Assembly: GCA_016744355.1 (NCBI GenBank)
Contig: JADGEN010000025.1
Span: 1 to 39,766 of the forward strand
Reading direction: 5' to 3'
Length of the DNA stretch: 39,766 nucleotides
Source: Halieaceae bacterium
Lineage (GTDB): Bacteria; Pseudomonadota; Gammaproteobacteria; Pseudomonadales; Halieaceae
Shown here: positions 25,339 to 33,158 of the stretch, piece after piece
Layout: each line of letters begins with the position of its first letter
Numbering within the stretch: the stretch's first letter is position 1
Program-made: the position numbers and the translations under genes
Notes under the pieces: generated by a model
What the model saw: the letters and a program-made list of their open reading frames with translations, nothing else
What the model was told of the DNA's origin: nothing
Database searches by the model: none

Positions 25339-26046
25339 CTAAAATATATAACCTAGAGTGAATGAGTACAACACAGGCGCATAACCCGTCTGGGCAAATA
25401 GATGCAGGTCTATCTTCTGATCACCTATAATAACTTTGCCATTACCCTGGGCTTCAATATCCAGATAGTAGGCTTGGGCAGATAGGGAAAATTTATCCGT
25501 CACCATAAAGTCCAGCCCGGCAGCTAGCGTTATCCCGAGGGACCGGTCTACCTCCAGCTCAATATTTTCGGCACCAAACCTGGGAGCCAGGTCCGAGTGA
25601 ACATTAGTATCACCTGGGACGATATAATTAAAGCCAAAGCCCACAAAAGGCTGCCACCTTGATGTTGCATCCATGGGAAAATACTGGGCAGTAACAACCA
25701 GGGGATAGGCTTCAATATTGCCTATTGGTGCACCTTTGATCAAACCTGTGGTGCCAACAATTGCTACAACTGGCGGCCTGGACAGCAACAGTTCAAAAGC
25801 GAGATGATCCGTCGCAAAGTAACTGAGATTAACCAATGGCACACTTTGGCTTTCCACACCAATTTTCCCAAGCTTTATTCCCCCAAGGTCAATCGAATCT
25901 GAATCTTCCTTGGGGTCAATAAACGCCACGCCAGCCCGAACCAGAAAGTCATCCTTTTGATAACTGAAGCCATAGGTAGAAAACAGCATAATGGCAGCCA
26001 ACACTATCAACCGTATAAAAATAGATTCTCCGATAGAATGGCACAC
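25339..26046 (-). CDS. OmpW-family outer-membrane protein, AlkL-like
   Basis: The 235-residue product has a signal peptide (LIVLAAIMLFSTYGFS), an eight-strand beta-barrel pattern of alternating residues, and a C-terminal Phe (LYSFTLGYIF) for barrel insertion. DFLVRAGVAFIDPKEDSDSI and WQPFVGFGFNYIVPGDTN are OmpW features. AlkL of Pseudomonas alk operons is in this family and lets long alkanes cross the outer membrane. Here the gene lies 22 bases downstream of the rubredoxin in the alkB operon, which supports an alkane-uptake role. AGGAG precedes the start. Confidence 0.9.
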   Translation of the reverse strand: MCHSIGESIFIRLIVLAAIMLFSTYGFSYQKDDFLVRAGVAFIDPKEDSDSIDLGGIKLGKIGVESQSVPLVNLSYFATDHLAFELLLSRPPVVAIVGTTGLIKGAPIGNIEAYPLVVTAQYFPMDATSRWQPFVGFGFNYIVPGDTNVHSDLAPRFGAENIELEVDRSLGITLAAGLDFMVTDKFSLSAQAYYLDIEAQGNGKVIIGDQKIDLHLFAQTGYAPVLYSFTLGYIF

Positions 26047-26068
26047 ATCCTTATGCTCCTATCCTTTT

Positions 26069-26242
26069 TTACTGAGGCGTTTCGATGCATACAAAATCTT
26101 CTTTATACCGCACCGCGCAATCCGGGCACACGAACTCCTCCGGCAAACCTGCAAACTTCATTCCAGAGGGATACCCCTCATGGGCATCTCCCTTGGCTTC
26201 ATTATAGATGTAGCCGCAGTCTGGGCACTGGTAACAATTCAT
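26069..26242 (-). CDS. Rubredoxin, AlkG1-like type
   Basis: This 57-residue one-iron electron carrier has cysteine pairs C6/C9 (YQCPDCGYIY) and C39/C42 (CPDCAVRYKEDF). The Arg and the extra residue just after the second pair match the AlkG1 type: from memory, Pseudomonas putida AlkG has CPDCAVRDKLDF in its N-terminal domain. Reported AlkG1-type domains do not support AlkB, whereas AlkG2-type ones do. I start at the ATG with AGGAG upstream, not at an ATG nine codons earlier. It sits between alkB and the OmpW gene. Confidence 0.93.
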   Translation of the reverse strand: MNCYQCPDCGYIYNEAKGDAHEGYPSGMKFAGLPEEFVCPDCAVRYKEDFVCIETPQ

Positions 26243-26265
26243 GCTGGAACTCCTGTCCTGAGGGC

Positions 26266-27492
26266 TCAAGCTGCAGCAGCCTCTGTCTGGTGGAATGAAG
26301 TATCTAATACTTCAGCTTGCCTGGGGTAACGTGCGAGCAGTGCATCCAGTTTACCCGGCTGAACATTTACATTGTCGAGGTTGCCCGCAACATGGGGAAG
26401 AGCCATCAGGCGCTTGTCCATTATCCGATACCACAGAGGTGGAATATAGGCGGCAACAAACATGCCAAAATAGCCCGTGGGTAAAGAGGGTAACTCTGGG
26501 AAATCTCGCAAGCACTGATAGCGACGAACCGGGTGGGCATGATGATCTGAATGCCGCTCCAGGTGGAACAAAAGTATATTGGAGAACACATGATTTGCGT
26601 TCCAGCTATGGTAGGGCTGGCAGCGTTCATACCGACCACTGGCTTCTTTTTTACGAAGCAGACCATAGTGTTCGATGTAGTTGGCGCTGGTCAACTGCCA
26701 CCATGCCCAGAAATTGTGAACGGCCAGGAATAAAACCATAATCCAACCAAAGCTCGCAATCAAAGCCAGTTGAACCACTGCGGTTAGGGCATACGACTGA
26801 AGTATCTCGTTATCCATACTCCATACATTCTTGCCATTGCGCTCCAGGCGGTCATTTTCTATTTTCCAGGCACGCTTAAAAGCCCCGGGAATTTCACGTC
26901 GTACGAACTGGTAGATTGATTCGCCCATGCGCGAGCTTGCTGGATCTTCTGGAGTAGCCACATCGCGATGGTGTCCTCGATTGTGTTCAAGACAAAAATG
27001 ACCGTAGGCAGGCACGGCCTGAACAATTTTCGCCAGATTGCGTTCCAGCCGACTTTTCTTGTGGCCGAGTTCGTGGGCCGTCACCAGGCCGAGTCCACTA
27101 TAAATACCACCGGTAATTGCCAGAGCCAGTACAGAAAGCATGGATACAGACTGCGTGCCAACAAAAATGGCAAGCGTTAGTAATACAATATAGTGGATGG
27201 GAATAGTGAGGTAGGTCAGCCAGCGGTAGTAGCGATCTTCCTCCAGTTGTGAAACCAGCTCCTCGGGGGGGTTACTCGTATCTACACCAAATATGGCATC
27301 AAACAATGTCGATACACCATAAATGAACACCAGCGGTGCCAGGAAGGACCACTCGCTGCCTGTTACCATATACAGACCTATGCCACTAACAGCAACGAGT
27401 GGGTATACCATCGATGCCAACCACAAGTGGCGCTTGCTGTCTCGATAGGTGATTTGGCCCTTATCGGGGCTATCAAATGTATATACTTTCAT
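26266..27492 (-). CDS. alkB: Alkane 1-monooxygenase
   Basis: AlkB is an integral-membrane diiron enzyme that oxidises n-alkanes to 1-alkanols with electrons from rubredoxin. The 408-residue product carries every histidine box: HELGHKK (140-146), EHNRGHHRDV (169-178), NYIEHYG (271-277) and LERHSDHHAHP (311-321). NYIEHYG distinguishes alkane hydroxylases from fatty-acid desaturases and xylene monooxygenase. About six membrane helices are visible. I start at MKVYTFDS with GGAGAGG upstream, not 15 residues earlier. It diverges from an AraC regulator and is followed by rubredoxin and OmpW genes as one operon. Confidence 0.97.
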   Translation of the reverse strand: MKVYTFDSPDKGQITYRDSKRHLWLASMVYPLVAVSGIGLYMVTGSEWSFLAPLVFIYGVSTLFDAIFGVDTSNPPEELVSQLEEDRYYRWLTYLTIPIHYIVLLTLAIFVGTQSVSMLSVLALAITGGIYSGLGLVTAHELGHKKSRLERNLAKIVQAVPAYGHFCLEHNRGHHRDVATPEDPASSRMGESIYQFVRREIPGAFKRAWKIENDRLERNGKNVWSMDNEILQSYALTAVVQLALIASFGWIMVLFLAVHNFWAWWQLTSANYIEHYGLLRKKEASGRYERCQPYHSWNANHVFSNILLFHLERHSDHHAHPVRRYQCLRDFPELPSLPTGYFGMFVAAYIPPLWYRIMDKRLMALPHVAGNLDNVNVQPGKLDALLARYPRQAEVLDTSFHQTEAAAA

Positions 27493-27532
27493 ATTACCTC
27501 TCCAAAAATTTTGTCTCTCCATCTTGAGTAAC

Positions 27533-27590
27533 GACAATAGTTAATATCGCTTGTATTTTCGATAGCATATAATGACAATAGTTTAGTCAT
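27533..27590. promoter_or_regulatory. Direct repeats and palindrome between alkB and its AraC regulator
   Basis: GACAATAGTT occurs at 27533-27542 and 27574-27583, 41 bases apart (four helical turns). The second is part of a palindrome ATGAC-N9-GTCAT (27572-27590). These are candidate binding sites for the divergent AraC-type regulator. Confidence 0.55.
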
Positions 27591-27613
27591 ATTACGCCAA
27601 TAGGATACCCTGT

Positions 27614-28633
27614 TTGATTGCGAACCTACCAACGCCGACGACCTATACCCGGGTATTACTGCAATCAACACCAGTAAAAGAACGGGCCAGGCTGCTGCAC
27701 CTGACAAACCTAAATCAGGAGCATCTTTCATCTTCAGACACCATACGCGCTGATCAGCAGATACAAGTGCTGCGCAATGCACAAAATATAGCGAGCAGAC
27801 CGGACTGGGCTCTTGCCCTTGGCAATCAACTTAACGTCAATAGCCATGGGGCGCTGGGGTTTGCGGCATTAAGCGCACCCACTTTGGGGGAAAGCCTGGA
27901 GACCCTGGCCGCCTTCGCGCGGATTCGCGCACCGTACTTGTCGTTCAAGTTCGAGCAATTACAGGATCGATTCTACTTTACGGTTGTACCCGAATTTGAG
28001 CTCGGCGAGCTCGAAATAGCGCTGAATGAAATTGTCCTGCAAATAGTAGATTCTCTAATTACCGTTGTTCTGGGAAGCAGGGGGCCGGGAATTAAAGTAA
28101 TGCTGAGCTACCCTGCCCCGACATACGCTAGCGACTATGCACGCTTCTTTACTGCGCCCTGCGAATTCAGTCAGGATTTTAGTGGAGTAGAACTCCCCAG
28201 TGGGTTATGTAGAGTGCCGTGCCCATTGCACGATGAACACAGCTATGTTGCTTCTCTTGCACGCTGTCGCCAGGCTCTCGCGGAAGTAATCGACCCTACC
28301 GACACAGTTTCCCGGGTTAGAAATTTAATTTCCGCATATTATGAACACCTTGAAACTGGGACCAATAATAGTGAGGCTCCCACACTTGAGAGTATTGCCG
28401 CTACCTTGTGCATGTCACCCAGAACTTTAATACGGCGGCTTGCAACCCAGGGTAGTGGTTACCGCGAAATGCTTGAAAAGGCACAAAGAGATACGGCTTG
28501 CAGGCTGCTCGGACAGGCACGCTACTCTGTCTACGAAATTGCCATGCTACTGGGTTACAGCGATGCGGCAAACTTCGGGCGCGCATTTCGGCGCTGGCTT
28601 GGTATGGCACCGGGTCAATATCGGCGTCAGTAA
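27614..28633 (+). CDS. AraC-family regulator of the alkB operon
   Basis: This 339-residue protein has an N-terminal ligand-binding domain of the arabinose-binding-like type (HGALGFAALSAPTLGESLETLAAF) and a C-terminal AraC double helix-turn-helix (LESIAATLCMSPRTLIRRLATQGSGYREML ... SVYEIAMLLGYSDAANFGRAFRRWLGMAPGQYR). The likely start is TTG at 27614 with AGGA eight bases upstream; no ATG is available near the domain start. It diverges from alkB. Regulators of this type control alkane hydroxylases elsewhere, so it is probably the alkane-responsive activator. It resembles the second AraC protein in this island. Confidence 0.9.
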   Translation: MIANLPTPTTYTRVLLQSTPVKERARLLHLTNLNQEHLSSSDTIRADQQIQVLRNAQNIASRPDWALALGNQLNVNSHGALGFAALSAPTLGESLETLAAFARIRAPYLSFKFEQLQDRFYFTVVPEFELGELEIALNEIVLQIVDSLITVVLGSRGPGIKVMLSYPAPTYASDYARFFTAPCEFSQDFSGVELPSGLCRVPCPLHDEHSYVASLARCRQALAEVIDPTDTVSRVRNLISAYYEHLETGTNNSEAPTLESIAATLCMSPRTLIRRLATQGSGYREMLEKAQRDTACRLLGQARYSVYEIAMLLGYSDAANFGRAFRRWLGMAPGQYRRQ

Positions 28634-28704
28634 CAGATTAAGGATTAGTACTTTCTTCATGGCCTGCTATCGGTTTATGTTTCAGCGTTACGATTATTTT
28701 TAGG

Positions 28705-29160
28705 TTAGCCGTTCTCCAGATCCATGGACAGATTTCTGTGAGCAGCCAAAAGCATCGCAACAAACTTTTTACGTTCAGTATTGCTGAATCCATCGGTTGC
28801 CCTATCCCCAATGTCACTGACCAGTCTTTCAAGTGGCTCAAATAGCGGCGCGGACTTTGCCATTAAAAACACGCGTTTTGCCCGTCTATCGGTGGGGTCG
28901 TCTCTGCGCTCTAGCCACTGATCCTTTTCCAGTCTATCAATCAACTTCCCCAGTGGCGGCTTGGCCATTATCAATTGTGCTGCAATTTCCGTCTGCGTTT
29001 GCCCATCGTCTTGATGCAGCAGGTATAGAACCTCCCACTGAGATCGCGTAAACCCGTACTCTTTTACTCGCCGATTGAATAGTCTCGCAGCCATCAGGGC
29101 AATTTCATGAATTATCGACGCCAGCCTAGCCTCTGACGCGTCATCTTGCCGTATGGACAT
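28705..29160 (-). CDS. MarR-family regulator
   Basis: This 151-residue protein has a winged helix (TRSQWEVLYLLHQDDGQTQTEIAAQLIMAKPPLGKLIDRLEKDQWLERRDDPTDRRAKRVFL, about 40-102) with the typical DPTDRRAK wing. The operator is readable: a perfect TACATTA-N7-TAATGTA palindrome lies just upstream of the gene. MarR proteins generally sense small aromatic or lipid-like ligands. It may control itself and the divergent small exported protein gene. Confidence 0.93.
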   Translation of the reverse strand: MSIRQDDASEARLASIIHEIALMAARLFNRRVKEYGFTRSQWEVLYLLHQDDGQTQTEIAAQLIMAKPPLGKLIDRLEKDQWLERRDDPTDRRAKRVFLMAKSAPLFEPLERLVSDIGDRATDGFSNTERKKFVAMLLAAHRNLSMDLENG

Positions 29161-29187
29161 TATCTGCTAACCTCAATTTTAGTAATT

Positions 29188-29208
29188 TACATTATAATAA
29201 CTAATGTA
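29188..29208. promoter_or_regulatory. MarR operator palindrome
   Basis: TACATTA and TAATGTA form a perfect 7-bp inverted repeat with a 7-bp spacer, placed 28 bases before the MarR start. A near-palindromic GTATACTATATAC follows within a few bases. Confidence 0.7.
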
Positions 29209-29362
29209 TACTATATACTTGATTTCTATTTATTATTTGCAATCTAATTCGTGCAAGCAGTGGAATAAATATGTCTGATCTCACAACTTGCACCATCAAG
29301 CTAATGAGAAATGTTACGCGCTTTTTGACACACTTTTTACGATAACCCAGGAGATAATCCAC

Positions 29363-29647
29363 ATGAAAACTATCCGAATTTTGCCTGTTATTATTCTTGC
29401 ATGCCTACCAGCCTTGAGTATCGCTGATGAGGACGCCAAAGTCGATGCAGCCAAGCAAACAGCAGCTGAGGCATGTATGAAAGAGGCACAGGAAAGGTAC
29501 GACTCAGCATCGGCCATTTCTGACGTTCAAAAATACAACAAAAGTGGCACCAGGGGTTATTACATTGATCTGAAAGTGGGAAAGACCAAAAAGAAGGTAA
29601 GATGCATTGCCAAGAACAACGGGAAGATCATGATTACTTCCAAGTAA
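29363..29647 (+). CDS. Small exported protein of unknown function
   Basis: The 94-residue product has a signal peptide (LPVIILACLPALSIA) and a mature part of about 74 residues with two cysteines (EACMKEAQE, KVRCIAKNN), many Lys and Ala, and a C-terminal beta-rich half (GYYIDLKVGKTKKKVRC). No family is recognised. I start at 29363, where CAGGAGAT precedes ATG with normal spacing; the longer upstream frame lacks one. Its promoter region is shared with MarR, so regulation by MarR is possible. It lies between the alkB and CYP153 halves of the island. Confidence 0.75.
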   Translation: MKTIRILPVIILACLPALSIADEDAKVDAAKQTAAEACMKEAQERYDSASAISDVQKYNKSGTRGYYIDLKVGKTKKKVRCIAKNNGKIMITSK

Positions 29648-29752
29648 CGAGTTTGGCAAGCTGCTATCGGTGGATTCGACGAGTCCATCAAGCTCTCAAC
29701 CTGATTCTGGCAGCTTAACTCATCCAGGCGGTGGGGATAAATAGCCCCGAAC

Positions 29753-30793
29753 TTAATGCACCATAGTCGAATCGCCATGCCGAAACTCATTGGGAGAAAT
29801 ATTGAACCAGCGCCGAAAAGCTCGACGAAAATTGGCCGTATCGTGGTAACCCAGAAGTGCAGCTATTGCTTCAACACTCAGGTTGGATTCCCGCAGATGC
29901 CTTGCCGCCAGTTCTGAAAGGAGGCCATCACGGATCTGTCGATAGCCCGTTCCCTCTCGTGCCAGTCGGCGTGCCAACGTTCGTTTGGATATGTACATGT
30001 TTCGTGCGACGTCATCTTCATTCACCGAACCAGTGGGCTGGGACAACAGCAGATGGCGTACGCGGCTAGCAACTGACAGCGACGCTGAGGGAACCTTTTC
30101 CAACAGTTTTCGGCATAAATCCTGAGCCAGCACATAGGACTCCCGCTCCCCCGACATATTATGCTCTCGGGCCAGAATTGCCGGCAGCTGCAAAGTGTTT
30201 AAAGTCTGTGAAAATTTGACAGGGGAATGCAAGTATTGTGGATATACCCGGTGATAGGAGGGGCGCTGGTATTCAAAACAAAATAGTGCTTCGGTTAATT
30301 TTCTACCCAGTATAGATTCGATTACCGACTGTAGTACCAGCGCGAAGCATTCCAGCAGCAGGCACCGCGCTTCTGGCCCCGCCGGCTGTAACTTGATCTC
30401 AATAGTACAACGCAGCCACTCCTGTTCCAGTACCACCTCCAAATGTGCAAAAGGAATACGCATGGGCAGGAAGTCGCGCAGAGATATCAGTGCGGTTATG
30501 AGGTCGGGACTGCTCAGTGCCAGGTAGCCCAGCGGCCCATGTGCAGCGGGTTGTAGCTGGCGACCAAGACGCAAGCCGAGTTCCGGTACATCAACCATGC
30601 GACGGCCATTTTCCAGAACGAGCAGCTGTTGCTGCCCGCTCAAACGCGCCTCATCCCCGGGCAAGAGCACTTCTTTGGGCAACCCGGTACCTAGCAGTAA
30701 CCGGGAAAGATCCCGCTCATTCAAGCCAAGCTCTCTAGCCACAATTCGCGAGTAGCTGCTAGGGATAAAATTACAATCTTCGTCGTCGGACAT
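29753..30793 (-). CDS. AraC-family regulator of the ferredoxin-CYP153 operon
   Basis: This 346-residue protein has the same architecture as the AraC protein beside alkB: ligand-binding domain with HGPLGYLALSSPDLITAL, and C-terminal helix-turn-helix pair (DVARNMYISKRTLARRLAREGTGYRQ ... SVEAIAALLGYHDTANFRRAFRRWFNISPNEFR). The two are clearly paralogous. It diverges from the ferredoxin-P450 operon. Its site is probably the three ATGACC/ATGTCA repeats upstream. The start is ATG at 30793; a TTG two codons upstream is less likely. In Alcanivorax-type organisms such regulators accompany CYP153, so an alkane inducer is plausible. Confidence 0.9.
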   Translation of the reverse strand: MSDDEDCNFIPSSYSRIVARELGLNERDLSRLLLGTGLPKEVLLPGDEARLSGQQQLLVLENGRRMVDVPELGLRLGRQLQPAAHGPLGYLALSSPDLITALISLRDFLPMRIPFAHLEVVLEQEWLRCTIEIKLQPAGPEARCLLLECFALVLQSVIESILGRKLTEALFCFEYQRPSYHRVYPQYLHSPVKFSQTLNTLQLPAILAREHNMSGERESYVLAQDLCRKLLEKVPSASLSVASRVRHLLLSQPTGSVNEDDVARNMYISKRTLARRLAREGTGYRQIRDGLLSELAARHLRESNLSVEAIAALLGYHDTANFRRAFRRWFNISPNEFRHGDSTMVH

Positions 30794-30830
30794 CAGCAAA
30801 CTCGGAGCCGGAGGTGTAGATTGTCTATTT

Positions 30831-30860
30831 ATGACCCCCTTATGTCAATAAATGACCTCC
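30831..30860. promoter_or_regulatory. Repeat array between AraC and ferredoxin genes
   Basis: ATGACC is at 30831 and 30852, spaced 21 bases, as for tandem AraC half-sites, and a related ATGTCA is at 30842. The array lies 55-85 bases upstream of the ferredoxin start codon. Confidence 0.6.
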
Positions 30861-30915
30861 CCTACCAATATGAAGTGAATAAACTACCCGCACCAAGAAT
30901 CAAGGAGAGTCAGTT

Positions 30916-31236
30916 ATGCCCGAAATTACATTAATTGAATACGACGGCCAGACACATATTATAGAGGCCGAGAGTGGAAAGTCCCTCATGCAGAATGCGC
31001 TGGACAACATGGTGCCCGGCATTGATGCAGACTGTGGTGGCGGTTGTGCCTGTGGTACTTGCCATTGCTTCATTGAGAAGAACTGGGGCGAGGTAACTGG
31101 CGCAAGCGAGCCTGTTGAAGACGCTTTACTGGGCATGCGCCCTGACCGTAAAGACAACTCCCGCCTGAGCTGCCAAATTGAGGTTACCGACGAAATGAAT
31201 GGCATGATTGTCCGCCTTCCTGAATACCAGATGTAA
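30916..31236 (+). CDS. 2Fe-2S ferredoxin, P450 partner
   Basis: This 106-residue protein is of the adrenodoxin/putidaredoxin type. Cluster cysteines fit C40-X5-C46-X2-C49 ... C86 (DADCGGGCACGTCHCF, LSCQIEV). Two further cysteines (C44, C51) lie close by. It carries electrons to the CYP153 P450 encoded 21 bases downstream. No ferredoxin reductase gene lies nearby, though many CYP153 operons include one. AAGGAGAG precedes the start. An AraC regulator diverges from it. Confidence 0.94.
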   Translation: MPEITLIEYDGQTHIIEAESGKSLMQNALDNMVPGIDADCGGGCACGTCHCFIEKNWGEVTGASEPVEDALLGMRPDRKDNSRLSCQIEVTDEMNGMIVRLPEYQM

Positions 31237-31257
31237 CTTTCACCTGAGGATATCCGC

Positions 31258-32499
31258 ATGAATACGACAAACGAACTACCCAACTCGAAAACAACTCCGC
31301 TGGACCAGTTTGACCTCAGCGATCCTAGGCTCTACGAACAGGATGCGTGGCGGCCTTTCTTTGCGCGGCTGCGCGAGGAAGACCCCGTCCATTATCAATC
31401 AGAGAGCCCCTTTGGACCATTCTGGTCGGTGACCCGCTTCGCAGATATCATGGCGGTTGAGACCAACCACGAAGCATTTTCTTCAGAGCCAACCATTGTT
31501 ATAGGTGATCTCACTGAGGACCTGCCCGTGGAGATGTTCATTGCCATGGACCCCCCCAAGCACGATGTACAACGGCGTGCGGTTCAACCCGCCGTGGCGC
31601 CTAAAAACCTGGCACAGATGGAGTCCCTGATCCGCTCTCGGGTAACAGCCATTCTGGACGACCTACCAGTGGGTGAAACCTTTAACTGGGTGGACAAGGT
31701 CTCCATCAATTTGACCACACAAATGCTGGCAACACTGTTTGACTTTCCTTTTGAGGACCACCATAAACTCACTTACTGGTCAGATCTCGCCGCAGGCTCT
31801 CCTGAAATGGCCGGTGGTAATGTCAGTGAAGAGGAGCGACTTGTCGGCCTAACCGAATGTCTGGAAACGTTTACCAATCTCTGGCACGAGCGCAAAGGTC
31901 GCGAAGATAGTTTCGACCTTATTTCCCTAATGCAGCGTGACCCCAACACCGCCGATCTGGTAGAACGGCCCATGGAGTATCTGGGCAACCTGCTGCTACT
32001 GATCGTTGGCGGCAATGACACTACTCGTAACTCTGCCACCGGTGGTGTGTTGGCACTTAACCAGAACCCCGGAGAATACGACAAGCTGCGTGCCAACCAC
32101 GACCTGATTACCCCCATGGTATCGGAGATCATTCGCTGGCAGACGCCTCTCATGCATATGCGCCGCACCGCCACGAGGGATATAGAGTTCCAGGGTAAGA
32201 AAATCCAAAAAGGTGACAAGGTCGTAATGTGGTATCTCTCGGGAAACCGGGATGAAAGCACCATAGAGCAGGCCGATGATTTCATCATAGATCGCAAAAA
32301 TCCTCGTCATCATAGCTCGTTCGGTTTTGGCGTACACCGGTGTATGGGCAACCGCCTCGCCGAGATGCAATTGCGTATCCTGTGGGAGGAAATTATGCAG
32401 CGCTTCAGCCATGTTGAAGTAGTTGGTGAGCCCCAACGGGTACTATCCACCTTTGTCCGTGGCTACGAAACACTGCCGGTGAAGCTTCACCCTCTATAG
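31258..32499 (+). CDS. CYP153-family cytochrome P450 (alkane terminal hydroxylase)
   Basis: CYP153 enzymes hydroxylate n-alkanes and fatty acids at the terminal carbon; they are soluble class I P450s. The 413-residue product has the heme-binding FGFGVHRCMGN (Cys362), the oxygen-activation loop VGGNDTTRNS (250-259), the ExxR pair Glu290/Arg293 and PLMHMRRTA. The FGFGVHRCMGNRLAEMQLR region and GGNDTTRNS are specific to the CYP153 family. Ferredoxin is encoded just upstream. With AlkB in the same island, two enzymes of overlapping use are present. The reductase gene is absent. Confidence 0.96.
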   Translation: MNTTNELPNSKTTPLDQFDLSDPRLYEQDAWRPFFARLREEDPVHYQSESPFGPFWSVTRFADIMAVETNHEAFSSEPTIVIGDLTEDLPVEMFIAMDPPKHDVQRRAVQPAVAPKNLAQMESLIRSRVTAILDDLPVGETFNWVDKVSINLTTQMLATLFDFPFEDHHKLTYWSDLAAGSPEMAGGNVSEEERLVGLTECLETFTNLWHERKGREDSFDLISLMQRDPNTADLVERPMEYLGNLLLLIVGGNDTTRNSATGGVLALNQNPGEYDKLRANHDLITPMVSEIIRWQTPLMHMRRTATRDIEFQGKKIQKGDKVVMWYLSGNRDESTIEQADDFIIDRKNPRHHSSFGFGVHRCMGNRLAEMQLRILWEEIMQRFSHVEVVGEPQRVLSTFVRGYETLPVKLHPL

Positions 32500-33158
32500 G
32501 GTGGGCTAAGTTGCAGACCGGTTGAATAAATTGGAAACAAGGGTATGGGTACACAGGAATTGCTGAGTCTGTAGCATCTTCTGCCAACACAGTTCTGTTC
32601 GGCCCCATCCCGAAGTTCGGTTTCAAAAACCCTTTACCCTTCTTAAACTTACCGTCACCAAGCTCGGTATTGCCCACCACCAGTCTCGACATTAGCTCGG
32701 TCTCAGTCACCCCGCCCTACCCCATCAGCAAAACCCGTTAGCTTTCTTCAAGTTACTGCCCAAGCTCACCACACACCATCCGCCTCATAAGCGGGAGGTG
32801 TGTGGCTCGAATCAGGCTCCGCCAGAATCTCATAAAGTAATCATAGCGTTATGTAAAGCACACCGTCCGACTCCACAAACCCAACAGGAAAGGCAAATAG
32901 GATGGTATTCACAGGACCTGCCCTATGATCTAAACGCTCCCAGTACCGCCTGACGAGTGTATTTTATGAGTTTGTTGACGCTGAGAATTCGCGCTCCGGG
33001 TGCTGTACATTCAACCGGCTTCTCTACGTATTTGACACGAAGTGTCGTGTAATCAATTTAAGTTACAGACAGATAGTGAAGTTCGAACATTGTGCCCAAA
33101 TTCCTATCACTCTTCTGACAGATCGATAACTATTGAACCGTATAATTTTTCATTTACA
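32500..33158. other. Intergenic region after CYP153, no supported gene
   Basis: I find no coding pattern. A minus-strand frame overlapping the P450 3' end (to about 32710) has no ribosome site or family resemblance. The hairpin at 32769-32805 is the main structure. Confidence 0.5.
32769..32805. repeat. Perfect hairpin, possible terminator
   Basis: CCACACACC (32769-32777) pairs with GGTGTGTGG (32797-32805), and an inner CCGC pairs with GCGG around CTCATAA. No T-run follows on either strand, so a rho-independent terminator is uncertain. Confidence 0.5.

Noticed and set aside
32405-32710. Minus-strand frame of 101 codons overlapping the P450 3' end
   Set aside because: No ribosome site, no recognised family, and it overlaps a certain gene; probably chance.
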